The notes under the pieces are model-generated. The model did not search any database and was not told the DNA's origin. It saw only the letters and a program-made list of their open reading frames with translations. This document shows positions 8,402 to 17,198 of a stretch of 64,000 bases of DNA, piece by piece. Every line of letters begins with the position of its first letter. Position 1 is the first letter of the stretch. The translations under genes and the position numbers were made by a program. This DNA is from Nesterenkonia haasae. GTDB lineage: Bacteria; Actinomycetota; Actinomycetes; Actinomycetales; Micrococcaceae. The stretch is taken from the NCBI RefSeq assembly GCF_010119385.1, contig NZ_VFIE01000026.1, positions 1-64,000 of the forward strand. The letters run 5' to 3'.

Positions 8402-9178
8402 CTACTCGGCGCGCACTCTCCACTCGACGATACGATTCAGAACTTCCGCCAAATCTGCGGGTTCGTCGATGCGAAAGTCCGCCTTGGTTGTGCCCGGTCC
8501 TACCTTGACGCCCACATCACCGCCGCGCAGTACCGCAAAACCGTGCTCATCGGTGACGTCGTCGCCTGCGAAGAACACTGCATCTGGCGAGGTGAGCTCG
8601 CGCAGCTCTTCGATGGCTTCTCCTTTGGAAGACTGGATCACTACGGCTTCGACGATCTGCTTGCCCTCTTTGATGTGTGCCTGGTCGACCATGGCGAGTG
8701 CGCTGCGTGCCTCGTCCAGGACTGCTTCGCCGTAGGTCAGGTCCGGAATGCGGCGCACGTGGATGGCCCCGCCGGCTGGTTTGTGTTCCACCCAAGCTCC
8801 GTCATGCTCAGCTGCTACCGCCTCAAGGGTTCGCAGAACTTCTCGGCGTGCGGCTGCTTGGGCATCATCGAGTACCAGTCCTGCCGAGTCAGGACCCAGC
8901 CAACGTTCCGCTCCATGAGAGCCGAACAGAAGAGCCTCGGCTGGCGGTTCGGCGAGGCTGCGCAACGCCTGAAGGGGCCGCCCAGAAACGTAGGCAAGGG
9001 TGACTCCGCTCAGCACGGCCAACCGGCTGATGGCCTCAGCGTTCGCCGGAACAGGTCGCGCTGTGTCGGCGTCTGCGACCAGTTCGGCGACGCAACCGTC
9101 AAAGTCCAAGCACACCAGCAGAGCATGCTGCGCGGAAAGCTCCCTCAGGGCGGTATCCAAATCAGGTGCAAGGGGCAT
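8402..9178 (-). CDS. otsB: trehalose-6-phosphate phosphatase
   Basis: 258 residues, HAD superfamily. It dephosphorylates trehalose 6-phosphate to trehalose. HAD motif I is DFDGCV (25-30; DFDGT is commoner), with the nucleophile Asp25 and acid/base Asp27. Motif II is the VSGRP block near residue 64. The conserved lysine lies in QSSKGEA, and motif IV is FAGDDVTDEHGF. The ATG at 9178 has GGAG six bases upstream, which is better than the ATG 12 bases earlier. It follows otsA on the same strand after a 115-bp gap that holds an inverted repeat. Confidence 0.95.
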   Translation of the reverse strand: MPLAPDLDTALRELSAQHALLVCLDFDGCVAELVADADTARPVPANAEAISRLAVLSGVTLAYVSGRPLQALRSLAEPPAEALLFGSHGAERWLGPDSAGLVLDDAQAAARREVLRTLEAVAAEHDGAWVEHKPAGGAIHVRRIPDLTYGEAVLDEARSALAMVDQAHIKEGKQIVEAVVIQSSKGEAIEELRELTSPDAVFFAGDDVTDEHGFAVLRGGDVGVKVGPGTTKADFRIDEPADLAEVLNRIVEWRVRAE

Positions 9179-9208
9179 GTGAGTCTCCATTCACGTCGTC
9201 GTACCGGC

Positions 9209-9276
9209 CTAGTGGCCGAATCCACCGCCACAACGGGGCAAAATTCTAGAATTTAGCGGCGAAATCGGCCACCTAG
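9209..9276 (-). repeat. inverted repeats between otsA and otsB
   Basis: CTAGTGGCCGA (9209-9219) can pair with TCGGCCACCTAG (9265-9276) with one bulged base. Inside the loop is a perfect 14-bp palindrome AAATTCTAGAATTT (9241-9254). No T tract follows, so a simple terminator is not proved. It could attenuate or process the otsA-otsB transcript, or be a protein-binding site. Confidence 0.45.
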
Positions 9277-9293
9277 CGCGCTGAGAGTCGGTT

Positions 9294-10805
9294 CTACAGC
9301 TGATGTAGGCGGTGCATGAACTCCTCAGCCCACCGCTGCACATTGTGGCTGACCACCTGGCGGCGGAGGGAACGCATGCGTTTGCGGACATCCTCCTGGT
9401 CCAATACGGCGGCCTGCACAATGGCGGCCTTGAGTTCGTCAATGTCATGCGGATTGATCAGCAGCGCCTGCCGCAGCTGATCTGCGGCGCCGGTGAATTC
9501 GCTCAACACCAGCACCCCTGAGCCATCCTTACGCGCTGCCACATACTCCTTGGCCACCAGGTTCATCCCATCGCGCAGAGCGGTGACCAGCATGACGTCA
9601 GCGGCCAGATAGAGCGCCACCATCTCTTCAATGGGATAGGAGTGGTGCAGGTACCGAATCGCGGTGTGCCCCATGGTGTCGAACTCACCGTTGATCCGGC
9701 CCACCGCAAGCTCAATCTCATCGCGCAGCCGCTGGTACGACTCCACGCCTTCACGTGAAGGGGAGGCGATCTGCACCATGGTGTGAGTCCCGACCTGAAG
9801 CTTGCCCTGTTGCAGCAACTCCTCATAGGCCTTCATGCGGTGGCGGATGCCTTTGGTGTAGTCCAGCCGGTCCACGCCCAGGAAGATTATCTCCGGGTTG
9901 CCGAGCTCGGCTCGAATCTGCGCAGCGCGGGCAATGATCTTGGGGTCGTTCGAGAGCTCCACAATCCGGTCGGTGTCGATCGAGATGGGGAAGGCCGTTG
10001 CCTCCGAACCGCGGTAGGTCCCCTCAGCGGGGGCTGAGAGCTGCCGCGGGGCGGTGCCGCGGGCAGGGTCGGCGGTGAACCCTTCCAGCGGTGCCGCGGC
10101 GTCGGCCTCCAAGGGGACGTAGACCCGGTCGGACTTGATGTAGAAGCCCAGCCGGGCACGCACTGCGCGCTGAAAGTTCTTGGCATCCGACTCTCGCTGG
10201 AAGCCGATTAGGTCTGCGCCGAGGAGGCCTTTCATCACCGAATGGCGCCAGGGCAGTTGCGCGAAAAGTCCTGGAGGCGGGAATGGGATGTGATTGAAAA
10301 ACCCGATCTTCACATCCGGGCGGATGTCGCGCAGCATCTGCGGGACCAACTGCAGTTGGTAGTCCTGGACCCAAACGGTCGCATTCTCAGCTGCAACAAG
10401 CGCGGTAGCCTCCGCGAACCGCTGATTGACTCGCTTATAGGCGTCCCACCAGTGGCGGTGAAACAAAGGCCGAGCGATCACATCGTGGTACAGCGGCCAC
10501 AGCGTGCCGTTGGAGAACCCTTCATAGAAGTCCTCGACCTCCTGCTCACTCAGCGGCACCGGATGAAGGTGCATGCTGTCGTGATCGAACGGCTCCAGCG
10601 TCTCATCCGGGGCACCGTGCCAACCGACCCATGCGCCGCCGGAGCTGGACATGATCGGAGCCAGAGCAGTCACGAGCCCACCCGGTGAACGCTGCCATCC
10701 TATGGAACCATCACTAGCGGTGACCCGGTTGACGGCGAGGCGGTTGGCGACCACCACAAAGTCATATCCGGTCCGGTGTTGGTCCTTCTCGGTAGTCTCT
10801 GTCAT
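9294..10805 (-). CDS. otsA: trehalose-6-phosphate synthase
   Basis: 503 residues, glycosyltransferase family 20. It transfers glucose from UDP- or GDP-glucose to glucose 6-phosphate. Conserved blocks are [11 protein letters not shown] (17-27), SPGGLVTAL (40-48), WVGWHGAP (59-66), [26 protein letters not shown], and [14 protein letters not shown] near the C-terminus. An insertion of about 25 residues between LEADAAAPL and [10 protein letters not shown] is of the kind seen in actinobacterial OtsA. The ATG at 10805 has AAAGGGA ten bases upstream; a frame extended to 10862 lacks an SD. First gene of the trehalose operon. Confidence 0.96.
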   Translation of the reverse strand: MTETTEKDQHRTGYDFVVVANRLAVNRVTASDGSIGWQRSPGGLVTALAPIMSSSGGAWVGWHGAPDETLEPFDHDSMHLHPVPLSEQEVEDFYEGFSNGTLWPLYHDVIARPLFHRHWWDAYKRVNQRFAEATALVAAENATVWVQDYQLQLVPQMLRDIRPDVKIGFFNHIPFPPPGLFAQLPWRHSVMKGLLGADLIGFQRESDAKNFQRAVRARLGFYIKSDRVYVPLEADAAAPLEGFTADPARGTAPRQLSAPAEGTYRGSEATAFPISIDTDRIVELSNDPKIIARAAQIRAELGNPEIIFLGVDRLDYTKGIRHRMKAYEELLQQGKLQVGTHTMVQIASPSREGVESYQRLRDEIELAVGRINGEFDTMGHTAIRYLHHSYPIEEMVALYLAADVMLVTALRDGMNLVAKEYVAARKDGSGVLVLSEFTGAADQLRQALLINPHDIDELKAAIVQAAVLDQEDVRKRMRSLRRQVVSHNVQRWAEEFMHRLHQL

Positions 10806-10920
10806 CGCGCATCCGTCCCTTTCGATTCTTTGTTTCACCCTACCCTGAGCGGTTCGGCACACGCGGTATCCTGGTATCTATTGTCCTCAGTCTCAGACAG
10901 CGTTTTTACGGAGTTCCCCT

Positions 10921-11847
10921 ATGGCACGAAACGGCGTCAGCGCGCGCGAGCAAGCTCGCAAACTTCAGCAGGAGCAGGAGCGCAAGCAGAAGATGCAGTC
11001 CCTGCTGCTGCGCATTGGCGTAGTAGTCGTCGCCGTGGCCGTCGTTGTGGGTCTGACTCTCTGGGTCGTCAACCGTGGCGATAACGGAAGCTACACCGAA
11101 GGACCAGCACCGGCAGCCGCCAACGAGCAGGGTGGCTTCGTGCTGACCTCTTCCTTCGAGTTGGTCGAAGGCGAGGATATCGGCACGGTCGACGCGGAAG
11201 ACATCGGAGATGTCCCGGCTGCCGAATCGCCGGAAGACATGCCCGTTGGGGTGGAGCCTCGCGAGGAAGGTGAACCGCCACATGTCCTGATCTACACCGA
11301 TGCTGCGTGCCCGGGCTGCGGCAGTTTCGAATCGGCTTACCATCAGATGCTTACCGAGTGGGTCGACGCTGGTGCCATCACGTTGGAGTACCGCTCAGTG
11401 CAGTTCCAGCCCATGGCGTACTCGGCGCGCGCGGCAAACGCGTTCGCCTGCATGGCAGAAGATCACCCTGAGAACTACTTGTCGTTCCTCGGTTCGGTCA
11501 CGGCTGAGCGGGCACAGGGCGCGGAGTATTCCAACGATGAGCTCGCAGCTCGTGCCCAGAATGACTACGGAGTGGACATCTCCGACTGTGTGGAGGACGG
11601 CGACTACCGTGCATTCGTCAGCTACACAACTGATCTGGCGAGCGCAAACAGTGTGACGGCTACCCCGTCCATCTTTGTTGACGGTGAGCAGGTCGAAGAC
11701 ATCATGAACACCGGTGAGGTGATTCTGGCCGCGGTTCAGGAGTACCAGGACGAGACCGGGGAACAAGTCGTCGATGAGGTAGAAGACGACGTTGAAGACG
11801 TTGAGGACGCAGACGTTGAAGAGGACGACGCCGCCGAGGACGAGTAG
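10921..11847 (+). CDS. membrane-anchored DsbA-like thiol oxidoreductase
   Basis: 308 residues: a basic cytoplasmic N-terminus with a short coiled coil (8-26), one transmembrane helix (about 28-50), an extracytoplasmic linker, then a thioredoxin-fold domain with CPGC (130-133) and a cis-Pro motif TATPSIFVDG (about 239-248). The last 35 residues are almost all Asp, Glu and Val. It should catalyse or isomerise disulfides outside the membrane. GGAG lies seven bases before the ATG. It is divergent from otsA, 115 bp away. The acidic tail is unusual for the family; its role is unknown. Confidence 0.88.
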   Translation: MARNGVSAREQARKLQQEQERKQKMQSLLLRIGVVVVAVAVVVGLTLWVVNRGDNGSYTEGPAPAAANEQGGFVLTSSFELVEGEDIGTVDAEDIGDVPAAESPEDMPVGVEPREEGEPPHVLIYTDAACPGCGSFESAYHQMLTEWVDAGAITLEYRSVQFQPMAYSARAANAFACMAEDHPENYLSFLGSVTAERAQGAEYSNDELAARAQNDYGVDISDCVEDGDYRAFVSYTTDLASANSVTATPSIFVDGEQVEDIMNTGEVILAAVQEYQDETGEQVVDEVEDDVEDVEDADVEEDDAAEDE

Positions 11848-12036
11848 TCTGCCGCGCACTGCAGCCAACCGGTGATGGAGTCGGCCACTTTCTCGCTGAG
11901 CAGAGGCTTATGATGTTGTCCCTCAGGACCCATTGGGCCTGGGATATCCTCTCGAGCTAACTCTCTTCGAGTGTCGGCGCGGCCGTAGGGTGCCGCACCG
12001 GTCCTGGCTCGCGCGCAGAATGGACAATGACGAGCC

Positions 12037-13398
12037 ATGGCAACATCTCTCGCCCCTGAGGCACCTCTGACGCCTCAGCCAAAAATCACGACTAAGTCCA
12101 CAGTGTGGAATAGAGTGCGCAGTTTCGGCCAGCCACCACGGATTGTCGCCCTCGACATCGCCAGAGGCCTAGCCGTGATCGGCATGGTCGCGGCGCACAC
12201 CCTCGACGTCTACGGCGGAATGGTCTGGAATGACCCGACGACGTGGCCAGAAATCGCCTCGGGTCGGTCCTCCATCCTCTTCGCGCTCCTGGCTGGCATC
12301 TCAATCGCGCTGATGACCGGACGTTCACGGGTGCCGGCCGGCGCTGAGCTCACTCCGCTGCGGCTCGGACTGCTCGGCCGCGGTCTGGTCATATTCCTCA
12401 TGGGGCTGGTTCTGGAACTGCTGGGTACCAGCGTGGCGGTCATTCTCACGTTCTTCGGTGTTGTGTACGCCGTGTCCATTGTGTTCATCGGTATGCGAAT
12501 CCGGAGCCTCCTCATCTGGGCGGGGGCACTTGCCGTCGCAGGGCCCGCAGTTGCCGCGGGAATGCAGGCCCTATCCCCCTTCGGCGGGGGCGATGGGATG
12601 GCCTTCGTGCTGGGAGGCACATACTCGATCGTGGTGTGGACTGCGCTGATGGTGGCTGGACTGGCGCTCGGGCGTTTGGACCTGAACCGGAGGAAAGTCG
12701 CGGCACTCACGGCGGCGGTCGGCGTCGGGCTCTGCGTGCTCGGTACCGCGGCGGGCGCTGTGTGGAACGCGGCGGAAGAAACAGCCTGGGAGGATTCCTC
12801 GGGGTCCCTGGAGAAATACGAAGACATCACACTCACCCCCGGTGCCGAGGTCAACCTCAACGGGCTGGTCTGTGAGGACTATGGCGATGATTTCATCTCC
12901 TGCTATCCGGATGGAGATTTTGAAGAGAAGAGCTTCGTCGATTCCTTCGAAGACTCCGGCAGTAATGGGTGGGCCACCTACATCGAGGAGATCAGTGTCG
13001 CAAGCCCAGGGCTGACGATGCTCTCCGCGCTCATGAGTGGAAGCCCCCATTCAGGAGGCACTATGGAGATTTTGGGATCAGGCGGGCTGGCCATGGCGCT
13101 CGTCGGGCTCTTGGCGCTGACTCGGCAGGCTTTGCGCCACGTCCTCCTACCGCTCGCAGCGGTCGGTTCCATGCCGCTGACTGCCTATTCGGCCCATGTC
13201 GTCATCATCTGGATCATGCTGGGTCCGGGTGGATGGACAGAAGGCACGGGCCTGTTCTGGGGTATAACCGTAGGCCTGTTGATCGGCTGCGCTGCCTGGG
13301 CGATCCTAGCCGGCCGTGGGCCGTTGGAACGGCTCACGGGATGGTGTTCAGCGCGGCTGGTGAATTCGGGACGGCACGACGTCGTGGCGCGTCTGTGA
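12037..13398 (+). CDS. DUF1624/DUF418-type membrane acyltransferase-like protein
   Basis: 453 residues with about ten hydrophobic segments. It begins with RIVALDIARGLAVIGMV (about 35-51), the signature of the heparan-alpha-glucosaminide N-acetyltransferase-like (DUF1624) group; the C-terminal helices resemble DUF418. Residues about 245-315 form an acidic extracellular loop rich in Glu and Asp, with two Cys in VCEDYGDDFISCYP. Members are thought to move acyl groups across membranes; the substrate here is unknown. Upstream 11848-12036 shows no gene or RNA signal. Confidence 0.75.
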   Translation: MATSLAPEAPLTPQPKITTKSTVWNRVRSFGQPPRIVALDIARGLAVIGMVAAHTLDVYGGMVWNDPTTWPEIASGRSSILFALLAGISIALMTGRSRVPAGAELTPLRLGLLGRGLVIFLMGLVLELLGTSVAVILTFFGVVYAVSIVFIGMRIRSLLIWAGALAVAGPAVAAGMQALSPFGGGDGMAFVLGGTYSIVVWTALMVAGLALGRLDLNRRKVAALTAAVGVGLCVLGTAAGAVWNAAEETAWEDSSGSLEKYEDITLTPGAEVNLNGLVCEDYGDDFISCYPDGDFEEKSFVDSFEDSGSNGWATYIEEISVASPGLTMLSALMSGSPHSGGTMEILGSGGLAMALVGLLALTRQALRHVLLPLAAVGSMPLTAYSAHVVIIWIMLGPGGWTEGTGLFWGITVGLLIGCAAWAILAGRGPLERLTGWCSARLVNSGRHDVVARL

Positions 13399-13471
13399 GG
13401 CCAGTTGGTCAGAATGGCTGACTCGGCGTTAGACTACTGTGTCGGCGCTGCGCCTTGAGGATGCAGCCCAC

Positions 13472-13544
13472 GCCTCCTTAGCTCAGCTGGTAGAGCAACT
13501 GTCTTGTAAACAGTAGGTCCTCGGTTCGAACCCGGGAGGGGGCT
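13472..13544 (+). tRNA. tRNA-Thr (TGT)
   Basis: Acceptor stem GCCTCCT (13472-13478) with AGGGGGC (13537-13543), including one G-T pair, then discriminator T. Anticodon stem CTGT/ACAG encloses CTTGTAA, giving anticodon TGT. T-arm is CTCGG-TTCGAAC-CCGGG. CCA is not encoded. Confidence 0.94.
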
Positions 13545-13571
13545 CGGAGCCTGGAGTGGGTACCTGCTAGG

Positions 13572-13592
13572 CCACTTCTCTGTGGGGCTTTT
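13572..13592 (+). terminator. weak terminator after tRNA-Thr
   Basis: CCAC (13572-13575) pairs with GTGG (13582-13585) and is followed by GGCTTTTCC. The stem is short, so support is modest. Confidence 0.35.
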
Positions 13593-13652
13593 CCTCACTG
13601 ACTCTTTATCTGATTATGGGCACTGCATGCTCTGTGCCTCGAGGAGTATTCC

Positions 13653-15203
13653 GTGGAATCCACGTCAGGGGCCCGCGCGCCCGGAAAATCTGCTGCTGAC
13701 AACAGCCCGTTGGTGATGGACGACAGCCGGATGCCGACTGCGGATAAGCTCACTATCGGGGCCCTGCTGGTGGCCGCTTTCGTCATGATCCTCAACGAGA
13801 CCATCATGAATGTGGCACTGACCCCGCTCATGGAGCAATTTCAGGTCGCTGAGACTACTGTCCAGTGGCTGACGACGGCATTCATGCTGACTCTTGCTGT
13901 GGTCATTCCTACCACGGGCTTCATTATTGGCCGCTTCAGTCTGCGAAGCGTTTTCACTGCAGCCATGATCCTGTTCATTACCGGCACCGCGCTGAGCGCT
14001 GCGGCCCCGGGTTTCAGCTTCCTGGTCGCTGGACGCGTGGTCCAGGCCGCCGGCACGGCCATCATGCTGCCCCTGCTGATGACCACCGTGCTGACTCTAG
14101 TGCCGCTGCGGCGCCGAGGTGTGGTGATGGGAAATATCGCCATCGTCATTTCAGTGGCCCCGGCAACTGGCCCTGCGCTCTCCGGCTTCATTCTGCACTT
14201 CGCCGAGTGGCGGTGGCTGTTTCTGACCATTCTGCCCATCGCGCTCATTGCTCTGTTCCTCGGTCGGCCACGGCTGAACACTGAACCGGGCGTGGTGGGC
14301 AAGCGCATCAGCGTACCGTCGCTTCTGCTGGCAGTGCCCGGCTTCGGCGGTCTGGTCTACGGCATCAGTCAGATCGGCGGCGGGCACGGCACAGAGGACG
14401 TCGAGGCTGCAGCCGATGGCCCTGGAGTGGACCCGGTGGCCGTTGTGGTTCTCATCGTGGGCATCATCTGCCTGGTCGCTTTCGCCCTGCTGCAGGTGCG
14501 CCTGCAGCGGACCGAGTCAGCGCTGCTGAGCCTGAAGCCCTTCAAGTACGCCATGTTCACGCGCAGCCTGATGATGATGCTGATGATGATGGTCGCGCTG
14601 TTCGGCGCGCTGATTCTGTTGCCGCTGTTCCTGCAATCAGTGCGCGGTCTCGACACCCTGGCGACCGGTCTTCTCATGCTCCCCGGAGGCTTGCTGATGG
14701 CGTTTATGGCACCCTTCGTAGGCCGAATATACGACCGGGTGGGCCCGAAGCCGCTGGTGATTCCAGGGGCATCGATCCTGATCATCGCACTGTTCTGCAT
14801 GAGCCTGCTGCGACCGGAGACTGAGTTGTGGATGGTGTTGACCTTGCACCTGGTGCTGTCCGGTGGGTTGGCCCTGCTATTCACTCCGGCGTTTACGACA
14901 GCCATGAACCCGCTGCCGCAACCGCTGTATTCTCATGGATCTGCAGTGCTCAATACACTTCAGCAGTTGGCGGCAGCCATTGGTACTGCAGCGTTGGTGG
15001 CTCTAGTAGGCATCGGCGCTGCCATGTCTGCCGCAGATGGAGCTGCCCCTGACCAGGCCGCACTGGACGGATTCCGCCTAGCGTTCCGCTGTGCTGCCGT
15101 GTTGAGCGTAGGAACACTGCTACTCGGCATGACGCTGCGCGCGACGCCTCCTGAAGAAAGCGACGCCGGCCCCGCGAACTCACCCGCTTCCGCGGTCAAA
15201 TAA
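13653..15203 (+). CDS. MFS multidrug exporter, DHA2 type
   Basis: 516 residues from a GTG with GAGGAG six bases upstream. About fourteen hydrophobic helices begin at residue 33. MFS family blocks include LNETIMNVALTPLM (about 48-61), TTVQWLTTAFMLTLAVVIP, the motif-A region GRFSLRSVF and the motif-C-like APATGPALSGFIL. It resembles the LmrB/EmrB group of proton-driven drug exporters. No regulator gene is adjacent, and the preceding gene is tRNA-Thr. The substrate cannot be read from the sequence. Confidence 0.88.
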   Translation: MESTSGARAPGKSAADNSPLVMDDSRMPTADKLTIGALLVAAFVMILNETIMNVALTPLMEQFQVAETTVQWLTTAFMLTLAVVIPTTGFIIGRFSLRSVFTAAMILFITGTALSAAAPGFSFLVAGRVVQAAGTAIMLPLLMTTVLTLVPLRRRGVVMGNIAIVISVAPATGPALSGFILHFAEWRWLFLTILPIALIALFLGRPRLNTEPGVVGKRISVPSLLLAVPGFGGLVYGISQIGGGHGTEDVEAAADGPGVDPVAVVVLIVGIICLVAFALLQVRLQRTESALLSLKPFKYAMFTRSLMMMLMMMVALFGALILLPLFLQSVRGLDTLATGLLMLPGGLLMAFMAPFVGRIYDRVGPKPLVIPGASILIIALFCMSLLRPETELWMVLTLHLVLSGGLALLFTPAFTTAMNPLPQPLYSHGSAVLNTLQQLAAAIGTAALVALVGIGAAMSAADGAAPDQAALDGFRLAFRCAAVLSVGTLLLGMTLRATPPEESDAGPANSPASAVK

Positions 15204-15219
15204 ACCCGCACAGCTCCGC

Positions 15220-16083
15220 TCAGGAGTCGACCGACTCCGCAAGACGAGCCACCACCGCTGCCACCTCCGGACCGAACATGACCGGGTCGTTGTGGTCGGC
15301 ATTCTCGACGATCCGTTCCTCGACGAGATGTGGAGCCGTGGATGCCACTTCGGCGCTGAGCTGCGCTGGCACCACCGAGTCGTGCTCCGCTCGGATCACC
15401 GAGATCGGGACCTGGGACTGACTGAGGTGCGTCGTCACAGGGAACTCGTCCCTGAGGATGGTGCTCACGGGAAGCCACGGGTAGTGCTCGCTGCCCACGT
15501 CGGCGAGTTCGGTGAACGGAGAGCGGAATGCTGCCGCGGCAGGCGGGCGTTCGGTCAACAGTGCTGCTATCACGCCGCCGCCGATGGACTCTCCGTAGTA
15601 AATGGTGCGCTCTGGCGGATAGCCCTGGGTCTCCAGGGCGTCAACAGCCGCCAACCCATCACGGACCAGGCCTTCCTCGCTCGGGCTGCCCGGATTCGTG
15701 CTGTAGCCGCGATAGTCCAGCAGGAGTACTGCGAATCCCTCCTCCTGCAGATGTCTGGCCAGACCAGCCCGTGATTCACGGTTTCCCGCGTTCCCGGGAG
15801 TCATCAGCACTGCGAAGTCTCGGGCTTCAGCCTCGGGGGAGGCCGGGGCGAACCAGGCCTCCAGGTCGAGCCCGTCGGAGGTCCTGAGGGTTAGGTCTTC
15901 CCCGCCTGGAAGGGCGCTGGAGGCCGCTGGTACCTCCGCAGTGTCTGGGAAGTAGATCAGAGAGCGCTGGAAGGCCCACACCAGTGCTAGCACCACACTC
16001 ACGACCGACAGGATGGTAGCCGCCCCGAGAACGAGTTTCCGGCCACGCCGCCGGGGGTTCTGAGCCTGATCATCACGTGCCAT
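15220..16083 (-). CDS. membrane-anchored alpha/beta hydrolase
   Basis: 287 residues from the ATG at 16083. One transmembrane helix at about 17-38 precedes an extracytoplasmic alpha/beta-hydrolase domain. LLDYRGYSTNPGSPSE (121-136), the nucleophile elbow YGESIGGG with Ser166, HD with Asp235, and ADHND with His264 form the triad. The arrangement resembles the Bem46/ABHD13-like serine hydrolases. No good SD marks the start; ATG 16116 is an alternative. A structured element ending in a terminator lies immediately upstream on the same strand, so expression may be attenuated. Confidence 0.85.
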   Translation of the reverse strand: MARDDQAQNPRRRGRKLVLGAATILSVVSVVLALVWAFQRSLIYFPDTAEVPAASSALPGGEDLTLRTSDGLDLEAWFAPASPEAEARDFAVLMTPGNAGNRESRAGLARHLQEEGFAVLLLDYRGYSTNPGSPSEEGLVRDGLAAVDALETQGYPPERTIYYGESIGGGVIAALLTERPPAAAAFRSPFTELADVGSEHYPWLPVSTILRDEFPVTTHLSQSQVPISVIRAEHDSVVPAQLSAEVASTAPHLVEERIVENADHNDPVMFGPEVAAVVARLAESVDS

Positions 16084-16132
16084 AAGACCATGATCGCTGA
16101 TCTGCCAGGACACCATGCTGCACTGTTTCACG

Positions 16133-16245
16133 TCGGCAAAAGAAGAGGGGACCAGCCCGCACCGAGCTGGTCCCCTCTCAGCGAGTTGTCTCTCTCGCTG
16201 TGTCGCACCCAAGTGTCCCTAGATTACCCTGGGCTTCACGGATTA
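16133..16245 (-). ncRNA. candidate structured leader or small RNA
   Basis: Read on the minus strand there are three successive hairpins: CCCA...TGGG around 16207-16232; a perfect CAGCGAG/CTCGCTG stem (16194-16200 with 16179-16185); and a 13-bp GC-rich stem (16166-16178 with 16144-16156) followed by TCTTTTGCC. The last is a textbook intrinsic terminator, yet it sits upstream of the hydrolase start. TTGCGT near 16261 and TAATCC near 16240 could be a promoter, with a short spacer. It matches no riboswitch class I can name. Confidence 0.5.
16136..16178 (-). terminator. intrinsic terminator upstream of the hydrolase gene
   Basis: Minus-strand stem AGAGGGGACCAGC paired with GCTGGTCCCCTCT (13 bp, 9-nt loop), then a T-rich tract complementary to 16136-16143. 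It ends the structured RNA or attenuates the hydrolase transcript. Confidence 0.8.
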
Positions 16246-16375
16246 AGCAACACAGAAGTTACGCAATTTAAAGGCGCCTCGGGGTGGGTCGGCGGCGTCG
16301 TGCTCTGATCAGGGGAAACGTGTTCGCTATGCGATCAGGATCACGTCCAGCGAGCACTTTGATACCGTCAGGACT

Positions 16376-16465
16376 GTCCAAGGGGAGTTCCCAAGGGGAA
16401 CTGAGATCGCGCCGTGCACTGCGCGGGACCCTATGAACCTGACGCGGCTGATACCGCCGTAGGGA
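16376..16465 (+). promoter_or_regulatory. TPP riboswitch
   Basis: The thiamine pyrophosphate aptamer core is clear: AGGGGAG (16381-16387), ACTGAGAT (16400-16407), GGGACCCTATGAACCTGA (16425-16442) and CCGCCGTAGGGAA (16454-16466). The 3' end abuts the AAGGA ribosome-binding site of tenA, so thiamine pyrophosphate probably blocks translation initiation. No separate terminator is visible before the ATG at 16478. Confidence 0.93.
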
Positions 16466-16477
16466 AAGGAACACCGC

Positions 16478-17164
16478 ATGACGCTGTTTGACCGTCTGAA
16501 GACTGCCGCCGAGCCCGAATGGTCGGCGTACACCGGTCACAGTTTCCTCCGCCAACTGGAAGACGGGACCCTGCCGGAGGCAGCATTTCGAAACTACCTC
16601 ATCCAGGACTACCTCTTCCTCATCCAGTTCGCCCGCGCATATGCTCTGGCCGCCTACAAGGGGCGCACACTTGCCGACATCACGCAAGGATTGCGGGGGC
16701 TCAACGCTTCGGTCGAGGAAACGGAATTACACGTCCGGCTCTGTGCGGCATGGGGAATCAGCCGTGAGCAGATGGAGGCTACGCCCGAACACCCGGCGAC
16801 CGTGGCCTACACCCGGTACGTGCTCGACACCGGTATGCGGGGTGACCTGCTCGATCTTCACGTTGCGCTGTCTCCGTGCGTAGTGGGCTACGCGGAGATC
16901 GGCGCTCGGCTCAGACCGACGCTGGAGGCCAATCCGGACCACCCCTACGCCGAGTGGATAGCTGAGTACTCCTCCGAAGAGTCCCAGCAGTTGGCGGCCG
17001 AGGCTACAGCTGCCATCGACGCCCTCGGTGAACGCTTCCTCCCAGAGGCTCGGTTCAGCGAAGTCGCCGAAACCTTCGCTACTGCCACACGCATGGAATC
17101 AGCCTTCTGGCAGATGGGTCTTGACTTGGGAGCCGCTGACCAGGGGAGACCGCTGGCCCATTGA
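16478..17164 (+). CDS. tenA: TenA/thiaminase II family protein
   Basis: 228 residues, the family's usual length, all-helical. It hydrolyses aminopyrimidine breakdown products to salvage the pyrimidine half of thiamine. Conserved features are YLIQDYLFL with Asp44, the catalytic-type Cys134 in LSPCVVGYAEIG, and the C-terminal glutamate in TRMESAFW. AAGGA lies seven bases before the ATG. The TPP riboswitch directly upstream confirms a thiamine role. It stands alone: no other thi gene is nearby. Confidence 0.93.
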   Translation: MTLFDRLKTAAEPEWSAYTGHSFLRQLEDGTLPEAAFRNYLIQDYLFLIQFARAYALAAYKGRTLADITQGLRGLNASVEETELHVRLCAAWGISREQMEATPEHPATVAYTRYVLDTGMRGDLLDLHVALSPCVVGYAEIGARLRPTLEANPDHPYAEWIAEYSSEESQQLAAEATAAIDALGERFLPEARFSEVAETFATATRMESAFWQMGLDLGAADQGRPLAH

Positions 17165-17198
17165 GGAATAGTCTTCCTGCTTCGGTGTTAAGCAGGGT

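Noticed and set aside
16133-16300. A c-di-AMP (ydaO) riboswitch on the minus strand
   Set aside because: TTGCTTAATCCG and GGGTAATC...AGGGA recall parts of the motif, but the long conserved stems and the paired second half are missing.
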